This document shows, piece after piece, positions 20,056-30,089 of a DNA stretch of 64,000 bases. The DNA comes from Alphaproteobacteria bacterium (GTDB taxonomy: Bacteria > Pseudomonadota > Alphaproteobacteria > Rhizobiales > Methyloligellaceae), in the NCBI GenBank assembly GCA_016869535.1, contig VGDX01000001.1, positions 62,001-126,000 of the forward strand. The letters run 5' to 3'. The number at the start of each line of letters is the position of its first letter. The first letter of the stretch is position 1. The notes under the pieces are model-generated. The model worked only from the letters and a program-made list of their open reading frames with translations. It made no database searches and had not been told where the DNA came from. A program made the translations under genes and the position numbers.

Positions 20056-20702
20056 GGTTGCCATCTCAGGAAGTTGGCGATCAGCGCAAGCCCGAGCTTC
20101 TGGCTCTTCTCGGGGTGGAACTGGCTGCCGGCCATGTTGTCGCGTGCGACGAACGCCGTCACCGCCCCGCCATAGTCGGTCGCCGCCACGAGGTCTTCCA
20201 GCCTCGACGGCACGAAATGATAGGAGTGCACGAAATAGGCGTTGAGCCCCTGATCGCCGGTCGGGATGTTGTCGAGCAGCGCATGTTGCCGCACCAGGTT
20301 GAGCGTGTTCCAGCCCATATGCGGGATCTTGAGCGCAGCATCGTCAGGCTCGATGGCGCGAACCTCGCCCTCGATCCAGCCAAGCCCCGGCGTCAGCCCG
20401 TGTTCGAGCCCGCGTTCGGCCATGAGTTGCAGCCCGACGCAAATGCCGAGAAAGGGGCGCGCGCGGGCACGCACGGTTTCTTCCAGCGCTTCGATCATGC
20501 CGGGGATGGCGGCAAGCCCCGCCTTGCAGTCGGCGAAGGCGCCGACACCCGGCAGCACGACGCGGTCGGCGGCAAGCACCTCCTCAGGCTCCGCCGTGAC
20601 TTTGATTAAAAGCGGCGAACCCGCCTCGCGCGCCGCGCGCTCGAAAGCCTTGGCGGCGGAGTGCAGATTGCCGGAGCCGTAATCGATGATGGCGACGTGC
20701 AT
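20052..20702 (-). CDS. hisH: imidazole glycerol phosphate synthase, glutaminase subunit
   Basis: Class I glutamine amidotransferase that supplies ammonia to HisF. 216 residues from ATG 20702 ([16 protein letters not shown]); the TTG at 20711 is a less likely start. Nucleophile in [15 protein letters not shown], catalytic His and Glu in [10 protein letters not shown], oxyanion region VLPGVGAF. Confidence 0.96.
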   Translation of the reverse strand: MHVAIIDYGSGNLHSAAKAFERAAREAGSPLLIKVTAEPEEVLAADRVVLPGVGAFADCKAGLAAIPGMIEALEETVRARARPFLGICVGLQLMAERGLEHGLTPGLGWIEGEVRAIEPDDAALKIPHMGWNTLNLVRQHALLDNIPTGDQGLNAYFVHSYHFVPSRLEDLVAATDYGGAVTAFVARDNMAGSQFHPEKSQKLGLALIANFLRWQP

Positions 20703-20707
20703 GAGGG

Positions 20708-21226
20708 TCAAGGCCGCGGGAAGAGCCCGATGACCTCCTCGCGCGGGCCGCTAGCCGGCTGTGGCGGCGCCTTGGGTTCAGGGCGCTTCTCGCGTGACAC
20801 AGGTGCCGCTGCCGCCGGAACGGGTTCGGCCGTGACAGCCTGAAGCGGCACCCAGTGGCGGAAGAAATCGAGTTCCGCTTCCGCGCGGCTGCTTCCCATC
20901 GCCACGCCGGCAAGCATGAAGCCGCGACGCTCGAGCGAGGCGGTTCTCAGATCGTTGGCCTCGAAAGCGAACAGCACCACGATCCCGAAGCTGATCCAGC
21001 CCATCAGCGCCTCGTTCTGACGGTCGAGCCCAAAGGCGAAGGGCAGCACGGCGAAGATCGCCAGGAACACGATCAGCTCGAGCCACATGCGCTGATAGAT
21101 CAGCCACAGCGCCGGCACGAACAGCGCCGGCCAGGAGAAGCCTTCCTTGACGAAAGCAAGCCTCTCCGCGCGCAGATTGAGATCGGCCGGCGGCTTAGGC
21201 GGCTCATAAACGGAATAAACGGCCAC
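20708..21226 (-). CDS. DUF2628 membrane protein
   Basis: 172-residue protein of the DUF2628 family, regularly found between hisB and hisH in Rhizobiales. The family core is [22 protein letters not shown] (split here: [12 protein letters not shown] and [13 protein letters not shown]) followed by two more hydrophobic stretches to about residue 90, then [11 protein letters not shown] and a long proline/alanine-rich tail. Function unknown; conserved placement in the operon argues for co-regulation only. Confidence 0.85.
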   Translation of the reverse strand: MAVYSVYEPPKPPADLNLRAERLAFVKEGFSWPALFVPALWLIYQRMWLELIVFLAIFAVLPFAFGLDRQNEALMGWISFGIVVLFAFEANDLRTASLERRGFMLAGVAMGSSRAEAELDFFRHWVPLQAVTAEPVPAAAAPVSREKRPEPKAPPQPASGPREEVIGLFPRP

Positions 21227-21235
21227 AGTAAAGTC

Positions 21236-21844
21236 CTAGAGCTGACCCTTGGTCGAGGGCACGCGTCCGCTCTGGCGCGGGTCGATGGCGACCGCCTGCC
21301 GGAGCGCGCGCGCCAGAGCCTTATAGCAGGTCTCGGCGATGTGGTGACTATTCTCGCCGTAGAGCGTCTCGACATGCAGCGTGATGCCGGCATGCTGCGC
21401 GAAGGCCTGGAACCACTCGCGGAAAAGCTCCGTGTCCATCTCGCCGATCTTGGAGCGGGTGAACACGACCTCCCAGACGAGGAACGGGCGGCCCGACACG
21501 TCGAGCGCCACGCGGGTCAGCGTCTCGTCCATCGGCAGATAGGCCAAGCCGTAGCGGGCGATGCCCGCCTTGTCGCCAAGCGCCTCGGCCACCGCCTGGC
21601 CGAGCACGATGCCGGTATCTTCGGTAGTGTGGTGCTGGTCGATATGCAGATCGCCCTCGGCTTTCAGCGTGATGTCGATCAGCGAATGGCGCGCGAGCTG
21701 CTCGATCATGTGATCGAGGAAGCCGACCCCGGTTGCCACGTCATAGGCGCCGGTGCCGTCGAGGTCGACGGACGCCTTGATCGCGGTTTCCTTGGTGCGG
21801 CGCTTGACCGTGGCCTGGCGCTTGGATTTGGTCGGTTTCAGCAT
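21236..21844 (-). CDS. hisB: imidazoleglycerol-phosphate dehydratase
   Basis: Dehydrates imidazole glycerol phosphate in histidine synthesis; here the single-domain enzyme without the HisN phosphatase domain. 202 residues with [20 protein letters not shown], the metal ligands HHTTEDTGI and [14 protein letters not shown]. First gene of the minus-strand his operon, divergent from hslV; the 120-bp gap (21845-21964) should carry both promoters. Confidence 0.97.
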   Translation of the reverse strand: MLKPTKSKRQATVKRRTKETAIKASVDLDGTGAYDVATGVGFLDHMIEQLARHSLIDITLKAEGDLHIDQHHTTEDTGIVLGQAVAEALGDKAGIARYGLAYLPMDETLTRVALDVSGRPFLVWEVVFTRSKIGEMDTELFREWFQAFAQHAGITLHVETLYGENSHHIAETCYKALARALRQAVAIDPRQSGRVPSTKGQL

Positions 21845-21964
21845 GGGAGGACCTTATCGCAAGCCTCTTACCAATTCGCTGATGGCTGCGCGAGTCCTGC
21901 GTCTCCGGGAGAAATACCCGCCAACTTGACGAAACGGCCTTTTATGCCGATATCGCCTAGCAGT

Positions 21965-22525
21965 ATGGGCGTTAACTCTTCCCTCGAAACCTGGCACGGC
22001 ACGACCATCCTGACCGTCCGCAAGGGCGGCAAGGTGGTGATTGCCGGCGACGGCCAGGTGAGCCTCGGCCAGACCATCATCAAGGGCAGCGCCAAGAAGG
22101 TGCGCCGCGTGGGCGCAGGAAGCGTGATCGCGGGCTTCGCCGGCTCGACCGCCGACGCCTTCACCCTGTTCGAGCGGCTCGAGACCAAGCTCGAGCGCTT
22201 CCCCGATCAGCTGAAGCGCGCCTGCGTCGAACTCGCCAAGGACTGGCGCACCGACAAATATCTGCGGCGTCTCGAAGCCATGATGATCGTCGCCGACCCG
22301 GACGAGAGCCTGGTCATCACCGGCACGGGCGACGTGCTCGAGCCCGACGACGCGGTGATGGGCATCGGCTCTGGCGGCTCCTACGCGCTTGCCGCGGCCC
22401 GCGCGTTGCTCGACACCGATCTCAACGCCGAGCAGATCGCCCGCAAGGCGCTTGCCATCGCCGCCTCGATCTGCGTCTACACCAACGACCAGGTGGTCCT
22501 CGAAACCCTCGACGCCGCGAAGTAA
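21965..22525 (+). CDS. hslV: ATP-dependent protease subunit HslV
   Basis: Peptidase subunit of the HslUV (ClpYQ) complex, proteasome-beta fold. From ATG 21965 there is a 12-residue propeptide ending TWHG; the first Thr of [11 protein letters not shown] aligns with the catalytic N-terminal Thr, followed by [12 protein letters not shown] and [15 protein letters not shown]. 186 residues in total. An in-frame ATG at 21944 would lengthen the propeptide by seven residues. hslU follows after 5 bp. Confidence 0.95.
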   Translation: MGVNSSLETWHGTTILTVRKGGKVVIAGDGQVSLGQTIIKGSAKKVRRVGAGSVIAGFAGSTADAFTLFERLETKLERFPDQLKRACVELAKDWRTDKYLRRLEAMMIVADPDESLVITGTGDVLEPDDAVMGIGSGGSYALAAARALLDTDLNAEQIARKALAIAASICVYTNDQVVLETLDAAK

Positions 22526-22530
22526 CGCTG

Positions 22531-23835
22531 ATGACCTCATTCTCTCCGCGCGAGATCGTCTCCGAGCTCGACCGCCACATTATCGGCCAGCGCGACGCCA
22601 AGCGCGCCGTGGCCATTGCCTTGCGCAATCGCTGGCGCAGGCAGCAGCTCGAAGAGGAGATGCGCGAGGAGGTCCTGCCCAAGAACATCCTGATGATCGG
22701 TCCGACCGGCGTCGGCAAGACGGAGATCTCGCGCCGCCTCGCCAAGCTTGCCGGCGCGCCCTTCATCAAGGTCGAGGCCACCAAATTCACCGAGGTCGGC
22801 TATGTCGGCCGCGACGTCGATCAGATCGTGCGCGACCTGCTCGAAGCCGGCATCGGGCTGGTGCGCGACGCCAAGCGCAAAGAAGTGGCGGCCAAGGCGC
22901 AGCTCAACGCCGAGGAGCGGGTGATCGATGCGCTGGTCGGTCCAGGCTCAGGGCCATCGACTCGTGAAACCTTCCGCAAGAAGCTCCGCGCCAACGAGCT
23001 CGACGACAAGGAGGTGACCCTGCAGGTCGCCGACACGCCGTCCATGCCGTCCTTCGAGATACCCGGCATGCCCGGCAGTCAGGTCGGCATGATCAACATC
23101 TCAGACATGCTGGGCAAGGCGTTCGGCGGACGCACCAAGCCGCGCACCGTCACGGTGGCCGATTCCTTCGATATCCTGCTCGCCGAAGAAAGCGACAAGC
23201 TGATCGACAACGACATGATCGTGCAGGAGGCGATCCGGAACGTCGAGAATAACGGCATCGTGTTTCTCGACGAGATCGACAAGATCTGCGCACGCTCGGA
23301 GCGGGTCGGCGCCGACGTGTCGCGCGAGGGCGTGCAGCGCGATCTCCTGCCGCTGATCGAAGGCACCACGGTCGGCACCAAATACGGGCCGGTGAAGACC
23401 GACCACATCCTGTTCATCGCCTCCGGGGCGTTCCACATCGCTAAGCCGTCCGACCTTCTGCCCGAGCTGCAGGGGCGTCTGCCGATCCGCGTCGAGCTCA
23501 AGCCGCTGACGGGCGAGGATTTCCGCCGCATCCTCACCGAGCCCAAGGCCTGTCTCATCAGGCAATATGTGGCGCTGATGAAGACCGAAGGCGTCGATCT
23601 CGACTTCACCGAGGACGCCATCGACGCCATCGCCGACATTGCGGTGGAGGTGAACACCAATGTCGAGAATATCGGCGCGCGCCGCCTGATGACGGTGATG
23701 GAGCGCATCCTCGACGACATCTCCTTCGACGCCACCGACAAGCCCGGCGAGAAGATCGTCATCGACGCGGCTTACGTGCAGGAGCATATCGGCGACCTCG
23801 CCAAGAACGCCGATCTGTCGAAATTTATTCTGTAG
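22531..23835 (+). CDS. hslU: ATP-dependent protease ATPase subunit HslU
   Basis: AAA+ unfoldase that feeds HslV. 434 residues: Walker [16 protein letters not shown], pore-region [17 protein letters not shown]-domain in the middle (about residues 110-230), Walker [12 protein letters not shown], and the arginine-finger region [12 protein letters not shown]. The C-terminal DLSKFIL is the short tail that inserts into HslV to activate it. Confidence 0.97.
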   Translation: MTSFSPREIVSELDRHIIGQRDAKRAVAIALRNRWRRQQLEEEMREEVLPKNILMIGPTGVGKTEISRRLAKLAGAPFIKVEATKFTEVGYVGRDVDQIVRDLLEAGIGLVRDAKRKEVAAKAQLNAEERVIDALVGPGSGPSTRETFRKKLRANELDDKEVTLQVADTPSMPSFEIPGMPGSQVGMINISDMLGKAFGGRTKPRTVTVADSFDILLAEESDKLIDNDMIVQEAIRNVENNGIVFLDEIDKICARSERVGADVSREGVQRDLLPLIEGTTVGTKYGPVKTDHILFIASGAFHIAKPSDLLPELQGRLPIRVELKPLTGEDFRRILTEPKACLIRQYVALMKTEGVDLDFTEDAIDAIADIAVEVNTNVENIGARRLMTVMERILDDISFDATDKPGEKIVIDAAYVQEHIGDLAKNADLSKFIL

Positions 23836-23998
23836 GCATTCATTTCGACGGCGGCCCATTGGAGCGGCACGGGGCCGCTGAAAAAGCCTTCCCTCCCAAG
23901 GTCGCCGCCTCCTACTTGCTGCGACCTTTTGGTTCCCAGGGAAAGTCAACCCGAGGAGTATTGTTAGCGTCCGACGTCTCCGCGGGTTCGGAGGGATT

Positions 23999-25657
23999 AT
24001 GAAAAGAGTTGGCTTTTTTCCCATGGGTCCGTTTTCGACCAATACACTAATCGTCGTAGTGTCGGTCTTCGTCGCATTGTTCGCCAACTCCGCGCTCTTT
24101 AACAACGCATTCAATGTCTACAATGGGGGCACGGAAGAGATCCTTTTCGCCGGTTCGCTTTTGCCCTTCATCACGGCGATTTTCGTCATCATCCTGTCCG
24201 CTTTGTGCCACCGGGCTGCGTCAAAACCTGTCCTTATTGTCTTTCTCCTTTTGAGTTCGGTGATCGCCTATTTCATGAACCGGTACGGGGTCGTCATCGA
24301 TGACACCATGCTCGTCAATATTCTCGAGACCGATACCGGCGAAGCACGAGATCTCCTCAGCCTCACGCTTGTCCTTTACGTCTGCATCTTGGGCGTTGTG
24401 CCGTCTCTGTTGATTTACAAGGCCAAGCTAAACCGTCCCGACTTCAAAGCCGCGTTGGTTTCCCGGCTTAAACTCGTGTCCACATCGGCAGCAATCATCG
24501 TTGCCGTTTTCTTCTCGTTCAGTGCGCACTACACGTCGATGTTCCGGGAGCACAGGGAAATCTGGTATCGGGTCAATCCCATTCAAGCAGTTTATGCTGC
24601 GGGAAGTCTCGTCCATGAATCGGTGAAGTCCGCTTCCTTGCCGCATCTGATCGTCGGCGCTAACGCCAAGATCCCGGAATGGGACACTCATCGCGAACTC
24701 GTCGTCATGGTCGTGGGCGAGACCGCACGCGCCGACCATTTCTCCCTCAACGGCTACGAGCGGCAGACTAATCCGCGGCTGCAGACAGAAAAGGTGATCG
24801 ACTTTCCAGACTTCTGGTCCTGCGGCACGTCCACCGCGCAATCTGTGCCTTGTATCTTTTCGCATTATTCCCGCACAGAGTTCGACCAGGAAAAGGCGAG
24901 CGCCGCGGATAATGCCCTTGACGTATTGAAGCGGGCAGGCGTCAGCATCCTATGGCGCGACAATAATTCCAGCTCAAAGCATGTCGCGGATCGCGTCGAA
25001 TACGAGGTCTATCTTACAAACAAGACAAACCCCGATTGCGATGGGGAATGCCGGGACGAAGGCATGCTGATCGGGCTTCAGGACTACATCGACCGTCACC
25101 CAAGAGGGGACGTTCTTATCGTCCTGCATCAAATGGGAAATCACGGACCTGCATATTACAAGCGTTATCCGCAAGCTTTCGAGCGGTTCACCCCGGCCTG
25201 CAAGACCAACGATCTGGGAGCCTGCAGTAAGGAAGAGATCGTCAACGCCTATGACAACGCTATCCTCTATACGGATTTTTTCCTGTCGAAAGTCATCGAA
25301 CTGCTCAAGCAGAACGACGACGAGTTCGAGACGGCGATGCTCTATGTCAGCGACCATGGCGAATCGCTGGGCGAGAACGGCCTCTACCTCCACGGCCTAC
25401 CCTATTTCCTCGCGCCCGACGTCCAGAAACACGTGCCCTTTGTAATGTGGTTCGGGCGCAACTTCGACCCTCAGAGCTTATCGGGCATTCAGGCGAGGCG
25501 TCTCGAGCAGCTGTCTCACGACAACATCTTCTCGACCTTGCTCGGTCTCTTCGAGATCCAAACCGCGGCCTACGACCCGAAGATGGACATCCTAGACCAC
25601 ACCCACCCGGGCAATTTTGAGCAGGGCGCCTCTGATCAATCACACACGGGTGGATAA
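23999..25657 (+). CDS. phosphoethanolamine transferase, EptA family
   Basis: Inner-membrane enzyme of the EptA/MCR family, transferring phosphoethanolamine from phosphatidylethanolamine, usually to lipid A. 552 residues: five hydrophobic segments in the first 175 residues, then a periplasmic alkaline-phosphatase-fold domain. VVGETARADHFSLNGY (Glu241), the SCGTSTAQSVPC segment with the acceptor Thr (274-285), and VSDHGESLGENGLYLHG are the zinc/catalytic sites; cysteines pair as in the family. The gene is visibly less GC-rich than hslU before it and the barrel gene after it, a possible sign of transfer. Acceptor not provable from sequence. Confidence 0.88.
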   Translation: MKRVGFFPMGPFSTNTLIVVVSVFVALFANSALFNNAFNVYNGGTEEILFAGSLLPFITAIFVIILSALCHRAASKPVLIVFLLLSSVIAYFMNRYGVVIDDTMLVNILETDTGEARDLLSLTLVLYVCILGVVPSLLIYKAKLNRPDFKAALVSRLKLVSTSAAIIVAVFFSFSAHYTSMFREHREIWYRVNPIQAVYAAGSLVHESVKSASLPHLIVGANAKIPEWDTHRELVVMVVGETARADHFSLNGYERQTNPRLQTEKVIDFPDFWSCGTSTAQSVPCIFSHYSRTEFDQEKASAADNALDVLKRAGVSILWRDNNSSSKHVADRVEYEVYLTNKTNPDCDGECRDEGMLIGLQDYIDRHPRGDVLIVLHQMGNHGPAYYKRYPQAFERFTPACKTNDLGACSKEEIVNAYDNAILYTDFFLSKVIELLKQNDDEFETAMLYVSDHGESLGENGLYLHGLPYFLAPDVQKHVPFVMWFGRNFDPQSLSGIQARRLEQLSHDNIFSTLLGLFEIQTAAYDPKMDILDHTHPGNFEQGASDQSHTGG

Positions 25658-25769
25658 TCAGGGGTGAGTATGAGGGCGATTCTCGGCTAGGCCGTTCGAC
25701 TCCGGCACCGATGGCGATTCTCGTGCGAATCCGGCATGATCGGAGTCTTCCGACAAGGAGGGGGCGCGT

Positions 25770-27413
25770 GTGAGGGGGGTTACACGGAATTTCCTTTTTT
25801 GGCTGGTCCCGCTGGCGATCTCGCCGGCGGCGGCGCAAGAGCCCGCGTTCGACTGGAACGGCTTCTATGCCGGCTATCATATCGGGGGCGGGCTCGGCCT
25901 CGTCGATGTCGACAATCCCTTCGGCGCCTCGATCTTCGGCGACACCGTGCGCACGCCGGGTCCGTTCGCCGGCGGCCAGCTCGGTTACAACTGGCAGAGC
26001 GGGCGCACCCTGCTCGGCCTGGAAGCGGACGCAAGCTTCGCCGACATGGACGGCACCAATACCTGCTTCGCCTTTAGCGGTTTTTATGTCAGCGCGAACT
26101 GCCGCGCCAAGATCGATGCGCTCGGCACTCTGACCGGACGCTTCGGCTTTCTGCCGTTCGACGCCCGCACCCTCGTCTATGGCAAGGCCGGCCTCGCCTG
26201 GATGCAGGGCGATATCGCAACGACGCCGAATGGCGGCATCGGCAGGCCCCCTTCTGACGAAAGCGGCGTGCAATGGGGCTTCACGGTAGGCGCCGGCATC
26301 GAGCGCGCCATCACGCCGCGCTGGACGGTGAAGGCCGAGTACGGCTTTCTCGCTTTCGACGATAAAGGCTTCGCCGCGCCTTCGAGCGAATTCCAGCCCG
26401 CGCCGCCGCTCGGCGCCTTCGTTCCCGTCGCGGGGGCGCGCACCGATTTCTCCGCGGACATCCACCAGTTCAAGCTCGGCATGAATTACGCCCTTAGCGG
26501 CGGCGCTGTTCATTCTGACCTTGGCGGCAAGAGCCTTTCCGCCGGACCTGATATGCCCGCGACAGGAACCTCGCTCATGGTCGGCGGGCGCTATGTGTAT
26601 GGCTGGGGTCAGTTCCACAAGGATCTCGGCCTGCAGCGGCAAGGCCTCGCGGCGCTCGCTTCGCGGCTGACCTATGACAACGAGGACATCAGCGGCGGGG
26701 AAGGTTTCGCGCGCCTCGACACCGCGTTCGGCCTCATGGCCAAAGGTCTCGTTGGGGGTGCCAGCAGCGGCGGTCACATGAACGATGAGGACTGGGCGCT
26801 CCCCTTTCCCACCGCGCATATTCCCTATTCCAACACGATCTCCGGCGTCGACAACAACATCGATTATTGGCTCGCCGATATCGGCTACAATCTGTGGCGC
26901 GGCGGCGGCTACAAGGTCACGCCCTTCATTGGTTATGCCGAATTTCGCCAGGACATGAACGGCCTTGGCTGCCGGCAGCTCGCCAATCCGTTCTCCGATT
27001 GCGGCGTTCCCATTCCGCGAAGCATCCTCGCCATCAAGGAGGACGACACCTGGCGCGCGCTGCGGCTCGGCGCCGTCGCCGACCTCGTCATAGCGCCGCG
27101 GCTGACGCTCTCGGGCGAAGCCGCCTATCTGCCTTATGTGGACTTCACCGGTCTCGACAATCATGTCCTGCGATCGCTGGTCTCGCCGCAGCAAGGCGAG
27201 GGAACCGGCTTGCAGCTCGAGGCGATGCTGTCCTACGCGGTGAGCGAGGCGTTGAGCGTCGGCGTCGGCGGACGCTATTGGTCGATGTGGACCACGGACG
27301 GCACGGTCAATTTCGGCGGCACCGGCGAGATCATCGCCATGCGCTATGCCGCCGAGCAGGCGCACTTCCTGGTGCAGGGCGCCTATAAATTCGGCGGCGG
27401 ATCCGCGCCGTAA
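25770..27413 (+). CDS. two-barrel outer-membrane protein
   Basis: 547 residues from a GTG preceded by a strong AAGGAGG. After a signal peptide (cleavage near PAAAQEP) residues about 25-250 form an Omp25/OmpA-like eight-stranded barrel typical of Rhizobiales (DWNGFYAGYHIGGGLG at the start, VKAEYGFLAFD, and HQFKLGMNYAL as closing strand). A second, different barrel follows (about 265-547): GGRYVYGWGQF, SRLTYDNED, NIDYWLADIGYNLWRGG, VTPFIGYAEF, ending HFLVQGAYKFGG. The second part has an omptin-like strand pattern but I cannot assign the family or see omptin catalytic residues. The fusion is uninterrupted by stops. Confidence 0.72.
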   Translation: MRGVTRNFLFWLVPLAISPAAAQEPAFDWNGFYAGYHIGGGLGLVDVDNPFGASIFGDTVRTPGPFAGGQLGYNWQSGRTLLGLEADASFADMDGTNTCFAFSGFYVSANCRAKIDALGTLTGRFGFLPFDARTLVYGKAGLAWMQGDIATTPNGGIGRPPSDESGVQWGFTVGAGIERAITPRWTVKAEYGFLAFDDKGFAAPSSEFQPAPPLGAFVPVAGARTDFSADIHQFKLGMNYALSGGAVHSDLGGKSLSAGPDMPATGTSLMVGGRYVYGWGQFHKDLGLQRQGLAALASRLTYDNEDISGGEGFARLDTAFGLMAKGLVGGASSGGHMNDEDWALPFPTAHIPYSNTISGVDNNIDYWLADIGYNLWRGGGYKVTPFIGYAEFRQDMNGLGCRQLANPFSDCGVPIPRSILAIKEDDTWRALRLGAVADLVIAPRLTLSGEAAYLPYVDFTGLDNHVLRSLVSPQQGEGTGLQLEAMLSYAVSEALSVGVGGRYWSMWTTDGTVNFGGTGEIIAMRYAAEQAHFLVQGAYKFGGGSAP

Positions 27414-27980
27414 CTATCTGGGGCGGCGGAGCCGCACATAGAGCGCGCCTTCGCCGCCGAGTCGGCGCGGCGCTTCCGCGAAGCTCACCACCAGCGGCGC
27501 GAGGTCTGGCGCGGCGAGCCAGTGCGGCACGGCCTGGCGCAGCACACCGCGCTCCTCTTCCTCATAGAAGCTGCGCGATGCCGACCTGTCGGCGCCCTTG
27601 CCGGTGATCACCAGCACATGCCGCTTGCCCTTCGCTTGCGCCGATTTGAGGAAGCGCCTGAGCGCCGCGTGCGCCTCGCGCTGTTTCATGCCATGCAGAT
27701 CGAGACGCGCCTCGACGGCGAGCTTGCCGCTATCGAGCTGGCGCGCCGCCTGGCGGTCGAGCGCGCCTGTCTTTGGCACGGGCTTCGGCGCCGGCCGCAC
27801 GACCGGCTTGCTCACGGCGGGTGCGGCCTTGCCGGATGATGTTTTGGTTTTTGGTGGCGCTGGCGGCTTAGCCGGAGCCGCCGGCCGCGCGGGACGATCC
27901 TTCTTCAGCGGCGTAGCGCTTGCCGTCACCCGCGCCCAAAGGTCCGTATCGTCGTCCTTCCCGCTCTTGCCCATGGTCAT
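27414..27980 (-). CDS. Smr/MutS2-C domain protein
   Basis: 188-residue protein with a long basic, Pro/Ala-rich N-terminal linker (residues about 20-85) and a C-terminal Smr domain: ARLDLHGMKQREAHAAL (LDLHG motif), HVLVITGKG (GxG motif) and VPHWL. Smr domains nick or bind nucleic acid; rhizobial stand-alone members have no known role. Start ATG 27980, two bases after the mltA stop, so it is coupled to mltA; ATG 27974 is an alternative. Confidence 0.88.
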   Translation of the reverse strand: MTMGKSGKDDDTDLWARVTASATPLKKDRPARPAAPAKPPAPPKTKTSSGKAAPAVSKPVVRPAPKPVPKTGALDRQAARQLDSGKLAVEARLDLHGMKQREAHAALRRFLKSAQAKGKRHVLVITGKGADRSASRSFYEEEERGVLRQAVPHWLAAPDLAPLVVSFAEAPRRLGGEGALYVRLRRPR

Positions 27981-27982
27981 CG

Positions 27983-29068
27983 TCACTTCGGCAGCAGCAC
28001 GGTGAATTTCGCCGCGTGCCGCGTGCGGCCGGCAATGTCTCCCGCCGCCTCGCCGCTTCCCCAATAAATATCGCCGCGCTCGGGCCCTCTGATCGCCGAG
28101 CCGACGTCCTGCGCCACCATCAGCCGGCGGAATTTGGTGCCGTCAGGCGCCGTCAGGTCGGGTGCCGCGACAAAAACCGGCAGGCCGAGACGGTGATATT
28201 CGGTATCGATGGCGAGGCTGCGTTCAGGCGTAAGCGCCACGCCCTGCGCGCCGATGGGCCCGTCGCCGTCGATCTCGCGGAAGAACACGTAGGATTTGTT
28301 CTGGTGCATCAGCTTGCGGGCGCGTTCGGGATCGGCGCGGAGCCAGGCCTTCACACCCTGCATGGTGAGATCGGCTGGCTTGCCCTCGCCCATCTCGACC
28401 AGCCGCTTGCCGATCGAAGTATAGGGGTGTCCGTTCTTGGCGGCGAAGCCGAGCCGCACAGCCTTGCCGTCTTCCAGCCGCACGCGGCCCGAACCCTGCA
28501 CCTGCATGAAGAACAGCTCGACCGGATCGTCGAGATAAAGCAGTTCGAGCCCACGGCCGTCGAGCGCGCCGCCGTCGATCTCCCCGCGCGTGTAATAGGG
28601 CTTCGGCCCATCGGTGGTTTCGCGCAGGCCGGTGATCTCGCCATTGAAGCGGGCGCGCTCGTCGTCCGGCTTCAGCGTGATGAGATCGCCGGGGCGGGCA
28701 TAGACCGGGACCGTGAATTCGCCGCCGCGCTGGCGCGCACCCTTCACCTCCGGCTCGTAATAGCCGGTGACGAAACCCTTCTCTCCGCCTTTGACCGCAT
28801 GCGGCAGGTAATGCGTCTCGAAAAAGGCGCGCGCCGTCTCGCGATCCATGCCGTCGCCAAGCTTGAGCGCCGCCTCGCAGGCGGTGTTCGGCGCTTTTAT
28901 CTTGCGGCAGGATTTCAGCAGCGCGCCGAACGCGGCCGCATGATCGTCGCTCTCCCAGCCGGGAATCTCGGCGAAGCGCACCGGCTTGAACTCGATCTTC
29001 TCCTCGCGCACGTCGCAAGCCCCCAAGAGGAGTGCGATCATGGCGAGTAAGCCGATCCTCTGCAACAT
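27983..29068 (-). CDS. mltA: membrane-bound lytic murein transglycosylase A
   Basis: Outer-membrane lipoprotein that cleaves peptidoglycan to 1,6-anhydromuropeptides. Lipobox LLGAC at about residues 14-18. VTGYYEPEVKGA and AGRTRHAAKFTVLL frame the domain; VAQDVGSAIRGPERGDIYWGSG is the 3D (DPBB) region with the catalytic Asp. 361 residues, normal. It follows the Tim44-like gene by 19 bp. Confidence 0.95.
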   Translation of the reverse strand: MLQRIGLLAMIALLLGACDVREEKIEFKPVRFAEIPGWESDDHAAAFGALLKSCRKIKAPNTACEAALKLGDGMDRETARAFFETHYLPHAVKGGEKGFVTGYYEPEVKGARQRGGEFTVPVYARPGDLITLKPDDERARFNGEITGLRETTDGPKPYYTRGEIDGGALDGRGLELLYLDDPVELFFMQVQGSGRVRLEDGKAVRLGFAAKNGHPYTSIGKRLVEMGEGKPADLTMQGVKAWLRADPERARKLMHQNKSYVFFREIDGDGPIGAQGVALTPERSLAIDTEYHRLGLPVFVAAPDLTAPDGTKFRRLMVAQDVGSAIRGPERGDIYWGSGEAAGDIAGRTRHAAKFTVLLPK

Positions 29069-29087
29069 CGAGTGCGAAGATGAAACG

Positions 29088-29822
29088 CTAATTGGCGGCT
29101 TCGGTGGCGACCAGCTTCCAGTTCGGGTTCCTGGAGGTGGTGTCGCGGGCGAAGGTCCAGATGTCGGTGACCTCGCGCACCTTCTTCGGGTCGCCTTCGA
29201 CCACCTCGCCGTCCGAGTCGCGCGTCACCGAGACGAGATCGCTCACGAACTTCACCGTGACATAGGCGATGCGGTTCTTGACCTCGGCCTCGATGATGTC
29301 GGCCTTGTCGATGCCGACCAGGTTCGATTCGTGCTTCTCGCCCCGCTCCTCGCGCTCGCTGATGGCGCGGCTGAAGCCGTCAAAGACGTCGTCACCGAGC
29401 AGGTTCTTGAGCGTCTCCTCGTCGCCTTGGGCGAAGGCCATGACCACCATCTCGTAGGCGGCCTTGGCGCCATCGAGGAACTGTCCCGGATCGAAGCCGG
29501 GATCGGCGCGCATCAGCGCGGTCAAGGACTTGCCGAGCGGGCTGTCCTTGGTCGCATGCCGGCCGAGCTTGGCCTCGATATCCGCAAGCGATGGGCCGGG
29601 CTCCTCGGCCGTCTTCGTCCGCGCGGCGCGGCCGCGCGGCAGCGCCACCACCGGCTCGTCGGCCCGCTTGGCATCGCTACGGGTCGCCTCGGTGCGGGTA
29701 TAGGGATCGTAAGGCTGCCGCTCATTGCCGGTGCGCCGGCCGAGCACGTTGCGCAGCCGGATGAAGATCACCACGGCCAGAACCAGAAACAGCAATGTAT
29801 AGATATCGAAAGCTTCACTCAT
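29088..29822 (-). CDS. Tim44/TimA-domain protein
   Basis: 244-residue protein with one N-terminal membrane anchor (residues about 8-22, YTLLFLVLAVVIFIRL), a charged disordered linker and a C-terminal Tim44-like domain (about 90-244, including VTDIWTFARDTTSRNPNWKLVAT). Alphaproteobacterial relatives of mitochondrial Tim44 (TimA) are membrane-bound; their function is unsettled. First gene of the Tim44-mltA-Smr unit, divergent from secB, the usual rhizobial arrangement. Confidence 0.9.
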   Translation of the reverse strand: MSEAFDIYTLLFLVLAVVIFIRLRNVLGRRTGNERQPYDPYTRTEATRSDAKRADEPVVALPRGRAARTKTAEEPGPSLADIEAKLGRHATKDSPLGKSLTALMRADPGFDPGQFLDGAKAAYEMVVMAFAQGDEETLKNLLGDDVFDGFSRAISEREERGEKHESNLVGIDKADIIEAEVKNRIAYVTVKFVSDLVSVTRDSDGEVVEGDPKKVREVTDIWTFARDTTSRNPNWKLVATEAAN

Positions 29823-30089
29823 GCTTCGCCGCCACCCGCATCGATGAAAAAGCCCGCGATTCCGCGGTTCGCTCTAGGGGAATATTGGTGCACGCCTAGA
29901 GATTTGCCAGCGGGAGTCTCATGGTTTGGGCAGGATTTCCCTACCCGCCCGCGTTAAGGTGCCAACTTAAGGCATTCGCGGTGCCTAAGCCAACCCTAAA
30001 CACCCCTTTGGCTAATAAGCGGGCAGGCCAAACGGAATTGCAGCCCCTAGCCTCACGTGCTAGCCAGCGCCTCAAGAAAAGGGACCAGC

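Noticed and set aside
20855-21964. Long plus-strand frame running into hslV
   Set aside because: Antisense to DUF2628 and hisB; only the part from 21965 has conserved protein sequence.
23851-23878. GCGGCCC/GGGCCGC inverted repeat after hslU as a terminator
   Set aside because: Loop of 14 bases and no T-run afterwards; too weak to call.
27920-29957. Long plus-strand frames opposite mltA and the Tim44-like gene
   Set aside because: Shadow frames caused by high GC; no domain, no ribosome site, opposite strong genes.
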